A DNA stretch of 64,000 nucleotides, from NCBI GenBank assembly GCA_964462595.1, contig CAYWXM010000016.1, positions 22,168-86,167 on the forward strand, given 5' to 3'. Source of the DNA: SURF-21 sp964462595 (GTDB lineage Bacteria; Actinomycetota; Geothermincolia; Geothermincolales; RBG-13-55-18). The position numbers and the translations under genes were made by a program. The notes beneath the pieces are model-generated. The model was not told the origin of the DNA, did no database searches, and saw only the letters and a program-made list of their open reading frames with translations. The first letter of the stretch is position 1. Each line of letters starts with the position of its first letter. Shown here piece after piece: positions 42,749 through 51,172 of the stretch.

Positions 42749-44272
42749 TTATGCCTCGCGCTCGACCCCTCTCACCCGGTCCCTGACCCAGAGAAACAGC
42801 CGGGGGAACCTGCGGCGGAAGAATTCCTTGCCCCTGTTCCAGGCCTTCTCGCCGCGCGATGCGACCGCCACCAGGGCACTGTGTGGCAGGAAGCGGCTGA
42901 GGAATGCCCTGTCCGCCGTCTTCTCCAGGTACCTGGAAAGGGGTGCCGGCAATCTCTCCAGCATCCTGTAAATATGCACGAAGGTGCGAAAATAGTGTCG
43001 AGCGAAATACAGCTGCTCGCGGGGAAGGCTCGGCTGGTCCACGAAACGTTCCTCACGGTAATCGTAGACCTCCGGCACCCACCCCTGCTCCACAGCTTTT
43101 TCGAAAAGAACCGTATCTGGATAAGGATAGTATATGGGGCTCAGGGAATGGTCTGCCTTTATCTCCGCGTTCAGCTTGATGGTATCCAGGATACAGGACT
43201 TGTCCTCGTAGGGCAGGCCCACCATATTATAGGCCACGGTGTTTATCCCCGCCTTACGGCAGGCTTCAAAAGCCTCGACGATGTTCTCGCGGGTCATGTG
43301 GCGGTTGAGCACCTGGTTACGGATAAACTCGTTGCCGCTTTCCACCCCGAAGAACATCTGGTAGCATCCAGCGTGGCGCAGCATGTGCACTATCTCCTGC
43401 GTAACCAGGTTGGCGCGATAGTTGCAGATGAAGGGAAGGCCTATTTCCTTGCGGTAGAGCGCGGTGAACCTCTCCAGCCAGCCGCCCTTCCAGGGCAGTA
43501 TATCGTCGCGGAAATTCAGGTATTCCATCTGCGGATACACGGATATGAGTTTCTTCAGATAATCGATGCTGTACTCCGGGCTGTGGAAACGCGAGTAGCG
43601 GCTCTTGTTGGGATAGATGTCGCGCATCTTCTTGTTCGAACAGTAGGTGCAGCTGTACGGGCATCCCCGGGAAAGCATCGCCACCCCCGTATTTATACGC
43701 GTTGACATCAGCTTGGAGAAATCGAACACCTCGAAATCGGGCAGCGGCAGCGTATCGATGTCCTCGAGCAGCGGCCTTACCGGGTTACGGTGTATTACCT
43801 CCCCTTCCTTCACCCATATGCTCTCCGTTTCGCGGTAGTCCTCCCCCGCGTCCATGCGCCTTACCAGCTCCAGCAGGGCCTCTTCCCCCTCCCCCCGGCA
43901 GAGCATGTCCACTCCCTCGGTGGCTATTATCTCCTCGGGAAGGGTAGTCGGGTGATAGCTACCGGAGATCACGGGGACGTCCAGAACGTCCTTGGCCCAC
44001 AGCACGTATTCCTTAACCTGGGGGTATTCCCTGGTCATGGTGATGAATCCCATCAGATCCGGGCTCTCCCTGCGCAGCGTCTCCTGGAAATCGGCGCGCG
44101 TGGCGGGCCTGGTAAGATGGTACAGGCTTACATCGTGACCGTCCTGCTTTAGGACTGCGGACAGGGTAGCCACGCCCTCCATGTACCAGCCACCTTCGTC
44201 CACCCCCAACATTCGGCCTGATTGGGGATCGACGTTGACCTTGTAATCCGGATATATGAAGATTACTTTCAA
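42749..44272 (-). CDS. B12-binding-domain radical SAM protein
   Basis: 507 aa from a TTG at 44272, which has an AAGGAG site 6 nt upstream; the ATG at 44278 sits directly on that site. Residues 1-150 resemble a cobalamin-binding Rossmann domain (KVIFIYPDYKVNV, LSAVLKQDGHDVSLYHL). The radical SAM cluster is in MLSRGCPYSCTYCSNKKM (CxxxCxxC), followed by FGVESGNEFIRNQVLNR and INTVAYNMVGLPYED. A basic, hydrophobic C-terminus may touch the membrane. This BchE/HpnP-like architecture often alkylates or rearranges lipids or cofactors; the substrate is unknown. Confidence 0.86.
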   Translation of the reverse strand: MKVIFIYPDYKVNVDPQSGRMLGVDEGGWYMEGVATLSAVLKQDGHDVSLYHLTRPATRADFQETLRRESPDLMGFITMTREYPQVKEYVLWAKDVLDVPVISGSYHPTTLPEEIIATEGVDMLCRGEGEEALLELVRRMDAGEDYRETESIWVKEGEVIHRNPVRPLLEDIDTLPLPDFEVFDFSKLMSTRINTGVAMLSRGCPYSCTYCSNKKMRDIYPNKSRYSRFHSPEYSIDYLKKLISVYPQMEYLNFRDDILPWKGGWLERFTALYRKEIGLPFICNYRANLVTQEIVHMLRHAGCYQMFFGVESGNEFIRNQVLNRHMTRENIVEAFEACRKAGINTVAYNMVGLPYEDKSCILDTIKLNAEIKADHSLSPIYYPYPDTVLFEKAVEQGWVPEVYDYREERFVDQPSLPREQLYFARHYFRTFVHIYRMLERLPAPLSRYLEKTADRAFLSRFLPHSALVAVASRGEKAWNRGKEFFRRRFPRLFLWVRDRVRGVEREA

Positions 44273-44425
44273 TCCCATCTCCTTATCGGTTCTATTCGAT
44301 TATAAAAGACTCGCAATAACTCAACCATAACATCACGCGCGCATGCCATGAACCTCGCCCGCTTCCCGCCATCGCCTCGCCGCCTGCTTTTACCTGTCCT
44401 CGCGCCCGCTGCCAGGAACTGAAAC

Positions 44426-44445
44426 GGGCACGCACTCGCGTGCCC
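44426..44445 (-). terminator. Terminator hairpin after the FAD oxidoreductase gene
   Basis: GGGCACGC (44426-44433) and GCGTGCCC (44438-44445) form an 8-bp perfect stem with a 4-nt loop, followed on the minus strand by GTTTCAG. It lies 26 nt past the stop at 44471. The T-run is short, so efficiency is uncertain. Confidence 0.65.
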
Positions 44446-44470
44446 TCTGTTTCCGGTCTACGACCTCGGA

Positions 44471-45643
44471 TTACTTGAACCTGTATAGTGAGAATGGCTC
44501 GATGTCCATGCTCGTCTCTCCATCGAGAACCAGCTCGCTTATCAACTTGCCCGTTATGGGGGCCAGGCATACGCCGTCTCCCGAGTGGCCGGTAGCCATG
44601 TAAAACCCCTTGACCCCCTTTATCGTCCCCAGGATGGGAAGCCCGTCAGGAGAGTACGGACGCAGCCCTGCAAACGAACGGATAACGTCGAGGTCTTTTA
44701 CCCAGGGCAGGAAGCTGATCGCATTTTTGGCGATAGAGTTTATGGCGTCCGGGGTGGTCTCGTTGTCGAAACCCGCGAATTCACGTGTGCTCCCGAGCAG
44801 TATGTTGCCGCTTGCTGTCTGCTCGGCCGTAAATCCCAGGCCCAGTTTCAAAGCCTCTTCGTCTTCGGGCATAAGCTCCTGTATGTTTACCTTCGTCCCC
44901 AGGTATTCAGCCCCCGATACTATAACGTCGAGGATGCGTTCCCTGGCCTCGGTGACCAGTATCTGGCCACGCTGCGGTAATACAGGTATGTCCACAATGA
45001 TCATCTTTCCTATCTGGTTTGAACCGGTCCCGGCGGCGCATACGACCCTGCGGGAGTGGATACTGCCCATGGAGGTCTCCACCTCCCGCACCCGGTTGTT
45101 GGTGACCACGATATTCTCGACCTTGCAACCCTTCAGGATCGTCGCCCCCATCTCCTGCGCTTTCTGGGCCAGGGCGAGGGTGAGTTTGTATGGGTTCACC
45201 TGCCCGTCAGCGGCACAATACGAGGCCCCCTTGATCTCCTTGCTCGCATCGGGAAGGCTTTCTTTCACCTCGGCGTAGGTCAGGATCTCTACGTCCAGAC
45301 CCGCAGCTTTCATTTTTTTCGCCCTCGCCTTCAGCTCCTTGAGCTGTCCGGAGGTCCTGGCCAGCATCAGCCCACCGCAGCGGTTGAACTCGATGTCCAC
45401 CTCCAGGTCCTCCGCCAAAGAAGGGAAGAACGCCTCGCTCTCCATCGCCAGCTCCAGCTGGCTGCCTATCTGCTTCGTCTGCAGGGAGATGAAACCATCG
45501 CAGGCACCGGATGCCCCGCTCGCGAGATCTTCTGCCTCGACGATCATGACCTCGGCGCCTTCCCTGCAGAGGAAATAGGCGACAGCGGCGCCGATGACGC
45601 CACCGCCGATGACCACGACCTCAGAACTCAGAACATCATCCAT
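44471..45643 (-). CDS. FAD-dependent amine/amino acid oxidoreductase subunit (DAO family)
   Basis: 390 aa. Rossmann loop EVVVIGGGVIGAAVAYFL at the N-terminus, FAD stretch DLASGASGACDGFIS, and the C-terminal FAD motif FAGLRPYSPDGLPILG with TGHSGDGVCLAP. It belongs to the D-amino acid oxidase/sarcosine oxidase fold used as the catalytic (beta) subunit in multisubunit proline, sarcosine, opine or hydroxyproline dehydrogenases. The three preceding genes on this strand encode its likely electron-transfer partners. The exact substrate is not readable. It overlaps the ferredoxin gene by 8 nt. Confidence 0.85.
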   Translation of the reverse strand: MDDVLSSEVVVIGGGVIGAAVAYFLCREGAEVMIVEAEDLASGASGACDGFISLQTKQIGSQLELAMESEAFFPSLAEDLEVDIEFNRCGGLMLARTSGQLKELKARAKKMKAAGLDVEILTYAEVKESLPDASKEIKGASYCAADGQVNPYKLTLALAQKAQEMGATILKGCKVENIVVTNNRVREVETSMGSIHSRRVVCAAGTGSNQIGKMIIVDIPVLPQRGQILVTEARERILDVIVSGAEYLGTKVNIQELMPEDEEALKLGLGFTAEQTASGNILLGSTREFAGFDNETTPDAINSIAKNAISFLPWVKDLDVIRSFAGLRPYSPDGLPILGTIKGVKGFYMATGHSGDGVCLAPITGKLISELVLDGETSMDIEPFSLYRFK

Positions 45644-46400
45644 TTTCTCCCCCTAACCGACTTAGCTTCACCGGGCGGACCGGGGGTCTGACCTTAAAAG
45701 TGCCCACGTCCTCCAGTGCCCTGGACGTCGCCGCCGAGAACTCGCCGGCGAGCATCTCCTGACAGAACCTTCCCTGGCAGTAACCCAGCCCCACGCGGGA
45801 GAATCTCCTCAATGCACCCAGCGTGTTAATACCCATCTTCGTATACTCTCGAGCGCCGGAGAAGGTAACCTCCTCGCACCGGCACAGAAAGCAATCCTCT
45901 TTCTGCGGGCGGTCGTTCATCTCCTGTGGTCCCTCTAAAGACATTACTCGGATTCTGAGTCCCCTCACCTTTAGAGCCCACTTCTCGGGCACTTCCAGCG
46001 TCACCAGGATAGTCGCGTCTTTCCTGCTCATCTTCGCCGTTTTCACTACCTTTCCCTTTCCCAGGGGCTCCCCAGCCACATTCACCGCCCAGGCTTCCTC
46101 CCCTTCCCTTATCTCCTCTCCCATCTCGTAAGGCAGGGTGACGCGAGCCTTTCCGTCCCTCGAGCTGCGGTCCAGCAGGAATATCGCCATGCCCGGACAT
46201 ACGGCGACGCATCGTCCGCAGCCATCGCACAAGCCCGGGTCGTATGTCGGGAGAGAACAGATATCCTCTCCCACGATTATGGCCCCCCTGCGGCAGGCAT
46301 CTTCGCAGGGGTTACACGGGATCTCCTCACGGCAGTCGACTACCGCCACCGCTCCCTTGAGGGATTTTTCCCGCAACCTGTTTGATTCATCCATCTGCAC
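45636..46400 (-). CDS. Ferredoxin/BFD-type iron-sulfur subunit
   Basis: 254 aa from a GTG at 46400 with GAGGAAG 6 nt upstream (alternative at 46406). Early cysteines REEIPCNPCEDACRRGAI and LCDGCGRCVAVCPGMAI fit two 4Fe-4S clusters. A C-terminal BFD-like 2Fe-2S motif follows: FLCRCEEVTFSGA and GLGYCQGRFCQEM. An OB- or barrel-like spacer (~85-165) lies between. It most likely passes electrons from the flavin subunits to a carrier. Adjacent overlap and gaps of a few nt place it in the four-gene operon. Confidence 0.85.
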   Translation of the reverse strand: MQMDESNRLREKSLKGAVAVVDCREEIPCNPCEDACRRGAIIVGEDICSLPTYDPGLCDGCGRCVAVCPGMAIFLLDRSSRDGKARVTLPYEMGEEIREGEEAWAVNVAGEPLGKGKVVKTAKMSRKDATILVTLEVPEKWALKVRGLRIRVMSLEGPQEMNDRPQKEDCFLCRCEEVTFSGAREYTKMGINTLGALRRFSRVGLGYCQGRFCQEMLAGEFSAATSRALEDVGTFKVRPPVRPVKLSRLGGENG

Positions 46401-46411
46401 GGACACCTTCC

Positions 46412-47485
46412 TCAGGCGCGATACATGCTCTGCTTCGCGGCGAGCTTACCTGCCCCGTAAGGACCCGCCCGTAATGCTCCCAGCCTTAGCCTTATCTCCC
46501 GCTTCCTGGCTGCCGCTCGCCGGCCGGTCAAGTATTCCAGGTCCTCTGCGGCAGATATCCCGGACAGCCGGCCCTCCTCCATGGCCACCGAAGCCTCCTC
46601 AACCCCTGCAGCGTCGCCAGCCACGTATACACCGGTTTGATCAGTATGCATGTCGATGTCATGCCAGGGAAGAAAACCCCCCAGTTCGACCTGATACACC
46701 ATCCTGCAGCCGCGCATCGAAGCCAGCTCCGCCAGCGGGCTGAGGCCCAGAGCCATGCAGAGAGAGTCCACGCGGAAGCGGAATATCCTGCCGCCATGCA
46801 CGTCCTCTGCCAGCACCGCCTCCACGCTATTCCCTCCCTCCGCCCTCAGGATGCGGTGACCGGTATATACGGGTACGCCCTCACGGCTCAAGCGGTCCAG
46901 ATGCACTTCATATCCGCTCACTTGATCCGCCACATCTATGATTCCCACTACTTCCGCGCCGGCCTGCAGCAACTGATAACTCACGATGAGCCCGACATTC
47001 CCCGACCCCGCCATTAAAACACGCCTTCCGGGCAAAACGCCATGTATGTTCACCAGGGTCTGGGCCGCCCCAGCGCCCATAATCCCCGGCAGCGTCCATC
47101 CCGGGAAAGCCACGCTTCTTTCCGACGCGCCCGTGGCGATAACCGTCGCAAGTGGCCTCAAGAGATAAGCCCCCCGGGGGCTATCAACCATCAGTTCTCC
47201 TCCCCGAAAGAATCCGAGCACCGCGGAGGATAGGCGTATTTCCACCCCGTCCTTGATGCATTCGCCTACCAGTTGCCCGGCGATCTCGAAGCCCCGCCTT
47301 CCTGCGCCATGCCGTCGCGAGCCGAAAAAGCGGTGGACCTGTTTAAACAGCTGGCCACCCGCGCTCTCGTTCTCGTCGATCACTACGGCGGGCATCCCCG
47401 CCCTTGCCGCTTCCAGGGCAGCGCATAGGCCGGCGGGACCGGCGCCCACGACAGCAAGCGCCGTTTCCTCCACGGGCAGGCTCAT
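46412..47485 (-). CDS. FAD/NAD(P)-binding oxidoreductase subunit (alpha-type)
   Basis: 357 aa. ALAVVGAGPAGLCAALEAARAG is the FAD loop at residues ~10-30, GRRVLMAGSGNVGLIVSYQLLQAGAEVVGI the second dinucleotide loop, and DQTGVYVAGDAAGVEEAS the C-terminal FAD motif. It matches the alpha subunit of HcnB/OoxA/SoxA-like or PDH-type complexes. Its ATG overlaps the 2Fe-2S gene stop by 4 nt. Together with the DAO-type subunit it would form a heterotetrameric dye-linked dehydrogenase. Confidence 0.86.
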   Translation of the reverse strand: MSLPVEETALAVVGAGPAGLCAALEAARAGMPAVVIDENESAGGQLFKQVHRFFGSRRHGAGRRGFEIAGQLVGECIKDGVEIRLSSAVLGFFRGGELMVDSPRGAYLLRPLATVIATGASERSVAFPGWTLPGIMGAGAAQTLVNIHGVLPGRRVLMAGSGNVGLIVSYQLLQAGAEVVGIIDVADQVSGYEVHLDRLSREGVPVYTGHRILRAEGGNSVEAVLAEDVHGGRIFRFRVDSLCMALGLSPLAELASMRGCRMVYQVELGGFLPWHDIDMHTDQTGVYVAGDAAGVEEASVAMEEGRLSGISAAEDLEYLTGRRAAARKREIRLRLGALRAGPYGAGKLAAKQSMYRA

Positions 47486-47877
47486 GATGCCGCTCTCCCG
47501 GGAGTCTCTACCCTCATCCCTTCACGGACCGCCGTAATACAGGTACGCACGTTGGGCACGCCATCAACGGTCATGGCGCACTCCGTGCAACGGCCTATCA
47601 TGCAGAACGGGCCGCGCGGCCCTCCACTGTGGGGGGAATAACGCGTTATCCTGATACCGTAAGCGTAGAGAGCTGCGGCTATCGGTTCACCTTCACGCGC
47701 GGGGACCGGTTTGCCGTCAACGTGGATGGTCACGTTGCGGCCACCGCTCATGTCACCCAGTACCGCATGCCTTCCAACCCTGAGGTCCAATCTTTCCCAG
47801 CCTCGCTTTCCTATCTTTGGCGTCTTGACGCGGATTGCAGTTCTACGGGCGGAAACCATTCCCGAAACGTCTCTCAT
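47482..47877 (-). CDS. 2Fe-2S subunit (HcnA/SoxA-N-terminal-like)
   Basis: 131 aa. The iron-sulfur cysteines lie in GPRGPFCMIGRCTECAMTVDGVPNVRTCI, the usual C..IG.C.EC...VDG....R.C pattern of HcnA/OoxX-type small subunits; before it is VDGKPVPAREGEPIAAALYAYGIRITRYSP. The first ~40 residues include RVGRHAVLGD, which also fits the family's R.HPVLG. The ribosome binding site is weak, so the start is uncertain. It heads the operon on this strand; the intergenic 47878-47945 must carry its promoter and that of the next, divergent gene. Confidence 0.87.
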   Translation of the reverse strand: MRDVSGMVSARRTAIRVKTPKIGKRGWERLDLRVGRHAVLGDMSGGRNVTIHVDGKPVPAREGEPIAAALYAYGIRITRYSPHSGGPRGPFCMIGRCTECAMTVDGVPNVRTCITAVREGMRVETPGRAAS

Positions 47878-47906
47878 TACAGGAACTTCCCTATTGATAA
47901 TATAAT
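47877..47906 (+). promoter_or_regulatory. Candidate promoter of the DUF6125-like gene
   Basis: TTACAG (47877-47882) and a perfect TATAAT (47901-47906), 18 nt apart, precede the TTG start by ~40 nt. The same AT-rich stretch is presumably shared with the divergent dehydrogenase operon. Confidence 0.5.
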
Positions 47907-47945
47907 GGATTAGCGGCCCTTAAACATCAGGACAGGAGGAATGAA

Positions 47946-48446
47946 TTGCAGATCAAGCCGGAACAGCTACAGGAGCTTCGCCTGGGGGCTCTGACCGCCA
48001 TAGACGGCCTATGGTTCATAGCCCTGGAGAAAAAATACGGTTTCGACACCGCCCTCGAACTCGATCTCGAGGTCTGGAAGAACTACGGCCGGGTGCTGTT
48101 GAAAAGAATCGCCCGTATGACCGGGTTGACTATCGACCCCGCCGACCCTCCGGATCTCGCGACCATAAACTTCCTGCTGGAAACGGTTTGCCGTATCGAT
48201 GGGACGCAGTGCGAGGGGACGGTCAGCGAGAACGAGGTCATCTTCCGCGTATTTCGTTGTTCCTGGTGGGAAAACCTCAACCGTTCCGGACGGGAATCCC
48301 ACGTCCCCTGCGAGTTCGTAGACAACACCATCTTCCGTGACTGGCTGGAGGCGATAGACCCCGAGGTCGGTTTCGAGATAACCCACTCGCGCCCCAGGGG
48401 GGACGATCACTGCGAGTGGGTCATCAACAAGGGCCTCAAGGCTTGA
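47946..48446 (+). CDS. DUF6125-like protein (ATC-hydrolase-like fold)
   Basis: 166 aa from a TTG with an AGGAGG site 6 nt upstream. The layout resembles proteins annotated DUF6125 or L-2-amino-thiazoline-4-carboxylate hydrolase-like: ALTAIDGLWFIALEKKYG near the N-terminus, CSWWENLNRSG in the middle with conserved Cys/Trp, and ITHSRPRGDDHCEWVI at the end. Its function is unknown to me. It converges with the MerR-TetR regulator gene, overlapping it by 11 nt. Family assignment is from memory and only moderately sure. Confidence 0.6.
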   Translation: MQIKPEQLQELRLGALTAIDGLWFIALEKKYGFDTALELDLEVWKNYGRVLLKRIARMTGLTIDPADPPDLATINFLLETVCRIDGTQCEGTVSENEVIFRVFRCSWWENLNRSGRESHVPCEFVDNTIFRDWLEAIDPEVGFEITHSRPRGDDHCEWVINKGLKA

Positions 48447-49365
48447 GAGCCCGGGTTATAAACTCCATGGCCTCGCGGGTGATCTCGTCCATATTGTGTT
48501 TCATGGGATCCTCGGTCCAGTAATTCGCCAGCCGCACCAATTGCCCGATTATGGCGTTTGCTGCGATATCGGGGTGCAGCCTTCGGATCGACCCATCACC
48601 CACGCCGCGGATAATGGTGGCCTTGAGGTCCTTTACGATAGAGGCCATGATCTGCGCCAGCTTGCGCTCGTACGAGACGTCTGCGAGTACCGTGTCCTCG
48701 AGATAGAGGGTATAGATCTCGCGGTTTTCCACTATGACCTGGAAGGCTACCGGTATCGCGATGCGTATCCTCTCGAGCATGTCCGGCACCGACGCTATCT
48801 CCTCGGAGACCCTCATCCTGAAAATCCGCACACCCTCCTCGGCCAGATCGAGCAGCAGCTCTTCCTTGCCCGAGTAGTGTTCGTAGAACTCTGCCATGGA
48901 GAGCCCGGCCATTTCGACCAGGTCCTCTTCGCTCGTCGCATAGTATCCCTGGCGCGAGAAGAGGTATATGCCAGCATCCATGATCCGCCTGCACGCATCG
49001 TGCTCATAAGACTTCTCCAATGGCTCCTCTCCGACGACCCTGTCATTTAAACGCCGCTGGCCCCCGTCCATCTCCTCCCAGATCCTTATCTTCTTGGCCA
49101 TGATCTCCTTAATCCTGTCCAGGGGCAGATGTTTCTGCAGTTGCAGCCTTTTCACGTAGTTGATCATCTGGATATAGGAGGGATCGTAATATGCCATGTT
49201 CTTGTGGGTCTTCATGGGCGGCGGCAGAAGGCCTATGCGGACGTAATAGTTTATGGCGGACGTGGAAACCCCCGTAGCCCGTGAAACCTGGGATACCTTG
49301 AGCAGCCTATCGAGCTCAGGCTGTTTTTCGAGCTTCTCTTTTTCCTTTTTCGCTTTGGTGGACAT
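48436..49365 (-). CDS. Fused MerR-type and TetR-type transcriptional regulator
   Basis: 309 aa. Residues ~20-95 form a MerR winged helix: LLKVSQVSRATGVSTSAINYYVRIGLLPPPMKT and NMAYYDPSYIQMINYVKRLQ. Residues ~120-170 form a TetR helix-turn-helix: RIMDAGIYLFSRQGYYATSEEDLVEMAGLSMAEFYEHYSGKEELL. The remaining ~140 residues resemble a TetR ligand domain. Either DNA-binding unit alone would suffice, so this is a double-headed regulator. No ribosome binding site is visible, and a palindrome lies directly before the ATG, suggesting autoregulation. Targets and ligand are unknown. Confidence 0.82.
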   Translation of the reverse strand: MSTKAKKEKEKLEKQPELDRLLKVSQVSRATGVSTSAINYYVRIGLLPPPMKTHKNMAYYDPSYIQMINYVKRLQLQKHLPLDRIKEIMAKKIRIWEEMDGGQRRLNDRVVGEEPLEKSYEHDACRRIMDAGIYLFSRQGYYATSEEDLVEMAGLSMAEFYEHYSGKEELLLDLAEEGVRIFRMRVSEEIASVPDMLERIRIAIPVAFQVIVENREIYTLYLEDTVLADVSYERKLAQIMASIVKDLKATIIRGVGDGSIRRLHPDIAANAIIGQLVRLANYWTEDPMKHNMDEITREAMEFITRALKP

Positions 49366-49367
49366 AT

Positions 49368-49384
49368 GTTAAGTATAGGTTAAC
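49368..49384 (-). promoter_or_regulatory. Palindrome before the MerR-TetR gene
   Basis: GTTAA and TTAAC arms separated by 7 nt lie 3-19 nt upstream of the regulator's ATG, where a repressor would block initiation. Proposed operator for autoregulation; arms are short. Confidence 0.4.
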
Positions 49385-49425
49385 ACTAGGTAAAGTGGAA
49401 TAGGCAAGCGCCCTCGTCGCTCGGC

Positions 49426-50727
49426 TTACGAGAATGCGCCATCGTGATCGTATATCAGGAGTCCCGATGGGAGCTTGGGATAAAAGTATGAGCTCTTGTG
49501 GGGCATACGCTCCCCGCACTCCGCGATCTTCCAGATCTCGTCCATGCGCGTAGGTCGCACCAGGAAAGCGGCCTCCGCTTCTCCGGCGTCAAGCGCAGAC
49601 ATGGCGTCGCTTTCCCAGGGCGTGAAATAGAGATCCCCCTTCTCGGCAAGCTCCGAAGCGTCTAAGCCCAGCCCCTCCGTTAGGACCAGCGAGTGGAGGA
49701 TGGACACGTCGAGGCTCTTCCACTCGGCACTCTCCGGCCCATGCATTACCTCCTTGGGCTCAATGCCCTCGCGCAGCACGCATAGTGCGGCGCCCTCCGC
49801 GGTGACCATGATAAATGCGGGGCGTTGCAAGGATTCGAGCTTTTGCTTGAACATGCCCATGCGGTCCCCTATCCCGCTCTGGATGATCTCCACGTGGAAA
49901 TAGCCTTGCAGCCGCCGGTAGGCTTCCTCCACCGGCATCCCAAGGCGGTGCAGGAGGCGGTGAACCGGCAGTATGACAAGGCCAGGGTCCTCGGAACGGA
50001 ATAAGGCCACGGAAACGTAGGCGGCGGCATACGCTGCGTTCGCCGTGCGGTGATCGTCCTTACTGTAATTAAGCGCGGTTTCGTAGCGGTGGTGGCCGTC
50101 CGCGATGATCAGCCGCTTTCCCGCCATCGATCCCACCAGCATGTCGGCGATTTCTCCTTCCCGCACGCGCCATACCTGGTGGACAACGCCTTCCCCGTCA
50201 CTGAACTCTATAAAAGGTGGGTTCGAGGTCGCGTCCTCCATAAGATCGAGGACCTCCTCGCCCTCGTCCCGGAACACGGTAAATATCTGGCTGAAATTAG
50301 CGCGACAGGTTCGTAGCAGGTTCAGCCTCTCAACCTGGGTATGCGCAAACGTCTTCTCGTGTGGCAATATCTCTCCGGTCGAGAAATCCTTGCACCGCAG
50401 CAGGGCCAGTATTCCGGTGCGGCTTACCGACCCTTCCCATGGCAACTCGTATTCCTGCCTGTAGACGTACAGGCAGGACTCGCTGTCGCGGATCAAGACG
50501 TCTCCTTTTTTCCAGGCATTGAACAGGGTCGTTGAGTCGTTCCAGAAATCGCTGCCGCTCCCGGGCTGCTGCAGTATCAGCCGTACGATGTTGTACGGGG
50601 AGCGCGACAGCAGCGTCCTGTTTTTCCTATCGTCGATAACGTCATAAGGTGGTGCTATCGCCCTGGAGAGGTCCTCGACTACCTGCGGATTATAAAAAGT
50701 GCCTCGAAAGGCCCTTATGTCCACCAA
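49426..50727 (-). CDS. DUF1015 family protein
   Basis: 433 aa from a TTG at 50727 with GGGAG 7 nt upstream; the frame runs back to an ATG at 50823, but the family starts at DIRAFRGTFYNP. Conserved stretches are IAPPYDVIDD, HEKTFAHTQVERLNLL and LIIADGHHRYETALNY. The family is widespread in bacteria and archaea and its enzymatic role is not established; the HH motif suggests an active site. It has a long intergenic region upstream and the MerR-TetR regulator downstream on the same strand. Confidence 0.88.
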   Translation of the reverse strand: MVDIRAFRGTFYNPQVVEDLSRAIAPPYDVIDDRKNRTLLSRSPYNIVRLILQQPGSGSDFWNDSTTLFNAWKKGDVLIRDSESCLYVYRQEYELPWEGSVSRTGILALLRCKDFSTGEILPHEKTFAHTQVERLNLLRTCRANFSQIFTVFRDEGEEVLDLMEDATSNPPFIEFSDGEGVVHQVWRVREGEIADMLVGSMAGKRLIIADGHHRYETALNYSKDDHRTANAAYAAAYVSVALFRSEDPGLVILPVHRLLHRLGMPVEEAYRRLQGYFHVEIIQSGIGDRMGMFKQKLESLQRPAFIMVTAEGAALCVLREGIEPKEVMHGPESAEWKSLDVSILHSLVLTEGLGLDASELAEKGDLYFTPWESDAMSALDAGEAEAAFLVRPTRMDEIWKIAECGERMPHKSSYFYPKLPSGLLIYDHDGAFS

Positions 50728-51172
50728 TTTATTTCTCCCATTAATTTCCAGACCTGAAGGACTTATCAAGGTGCTGCCGGAAACATTATATCCAATGCCT
50801 AACCCCTTGTATACGCGTTCCACGTTTCGGCACCTCCGTTTTTCCTCTTACCGGCTGGAGCTATCCCGCGGTTGCCATCCTCTACAATCGCGCAACACCA
50901 ATCGCTACTCTCATTCAATTTCTGCTTTCGGCGGCAGCTGCTTTCATACCTCTATTTTTCGCAATATCCCGCCTAAAAACTCCGGCCCAAGCGTAATCTC
51001 CACCAGTGCTTGCACGGCTGCAGGGAGATCATCTGTAAAAAAGTACGGGTATTTGTGCTTTTGCTATTGAATCTTTGGCGGTGGATGTATTAAAAATATT
51101 CTTACCGATATCATCGAATCACTCGTACCTTTCGGTATGCAATGAAATCTATCCGGCTCCGGGGTGAACGAA
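50728..51172. other. Intergenic region between DUF1015 and MerR-like genes
   Basis: About 445 nt of lower-GC sequence. It should hold promoters for both divergent genes. Apart from the possible remnant at 50944-51063 I see no gene, tRNA or strong hairpin. Confidence 0.5.
50944..51063 (-). pseudogene. Possible coding remnant upstream of the DUF1015 gene
   Basis: A 40-codon open stretch on the minus strand reads KHKYPYFFTDDLPAAVQALV followed by EITLGPEFLGGILRKIEV, protein-like in composition, but it has an in-frame stop directly upstream and no ATG or ribosome binding site at its head. It may be the end of a decayed gene; chance is possible. Confidence 0.25.
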
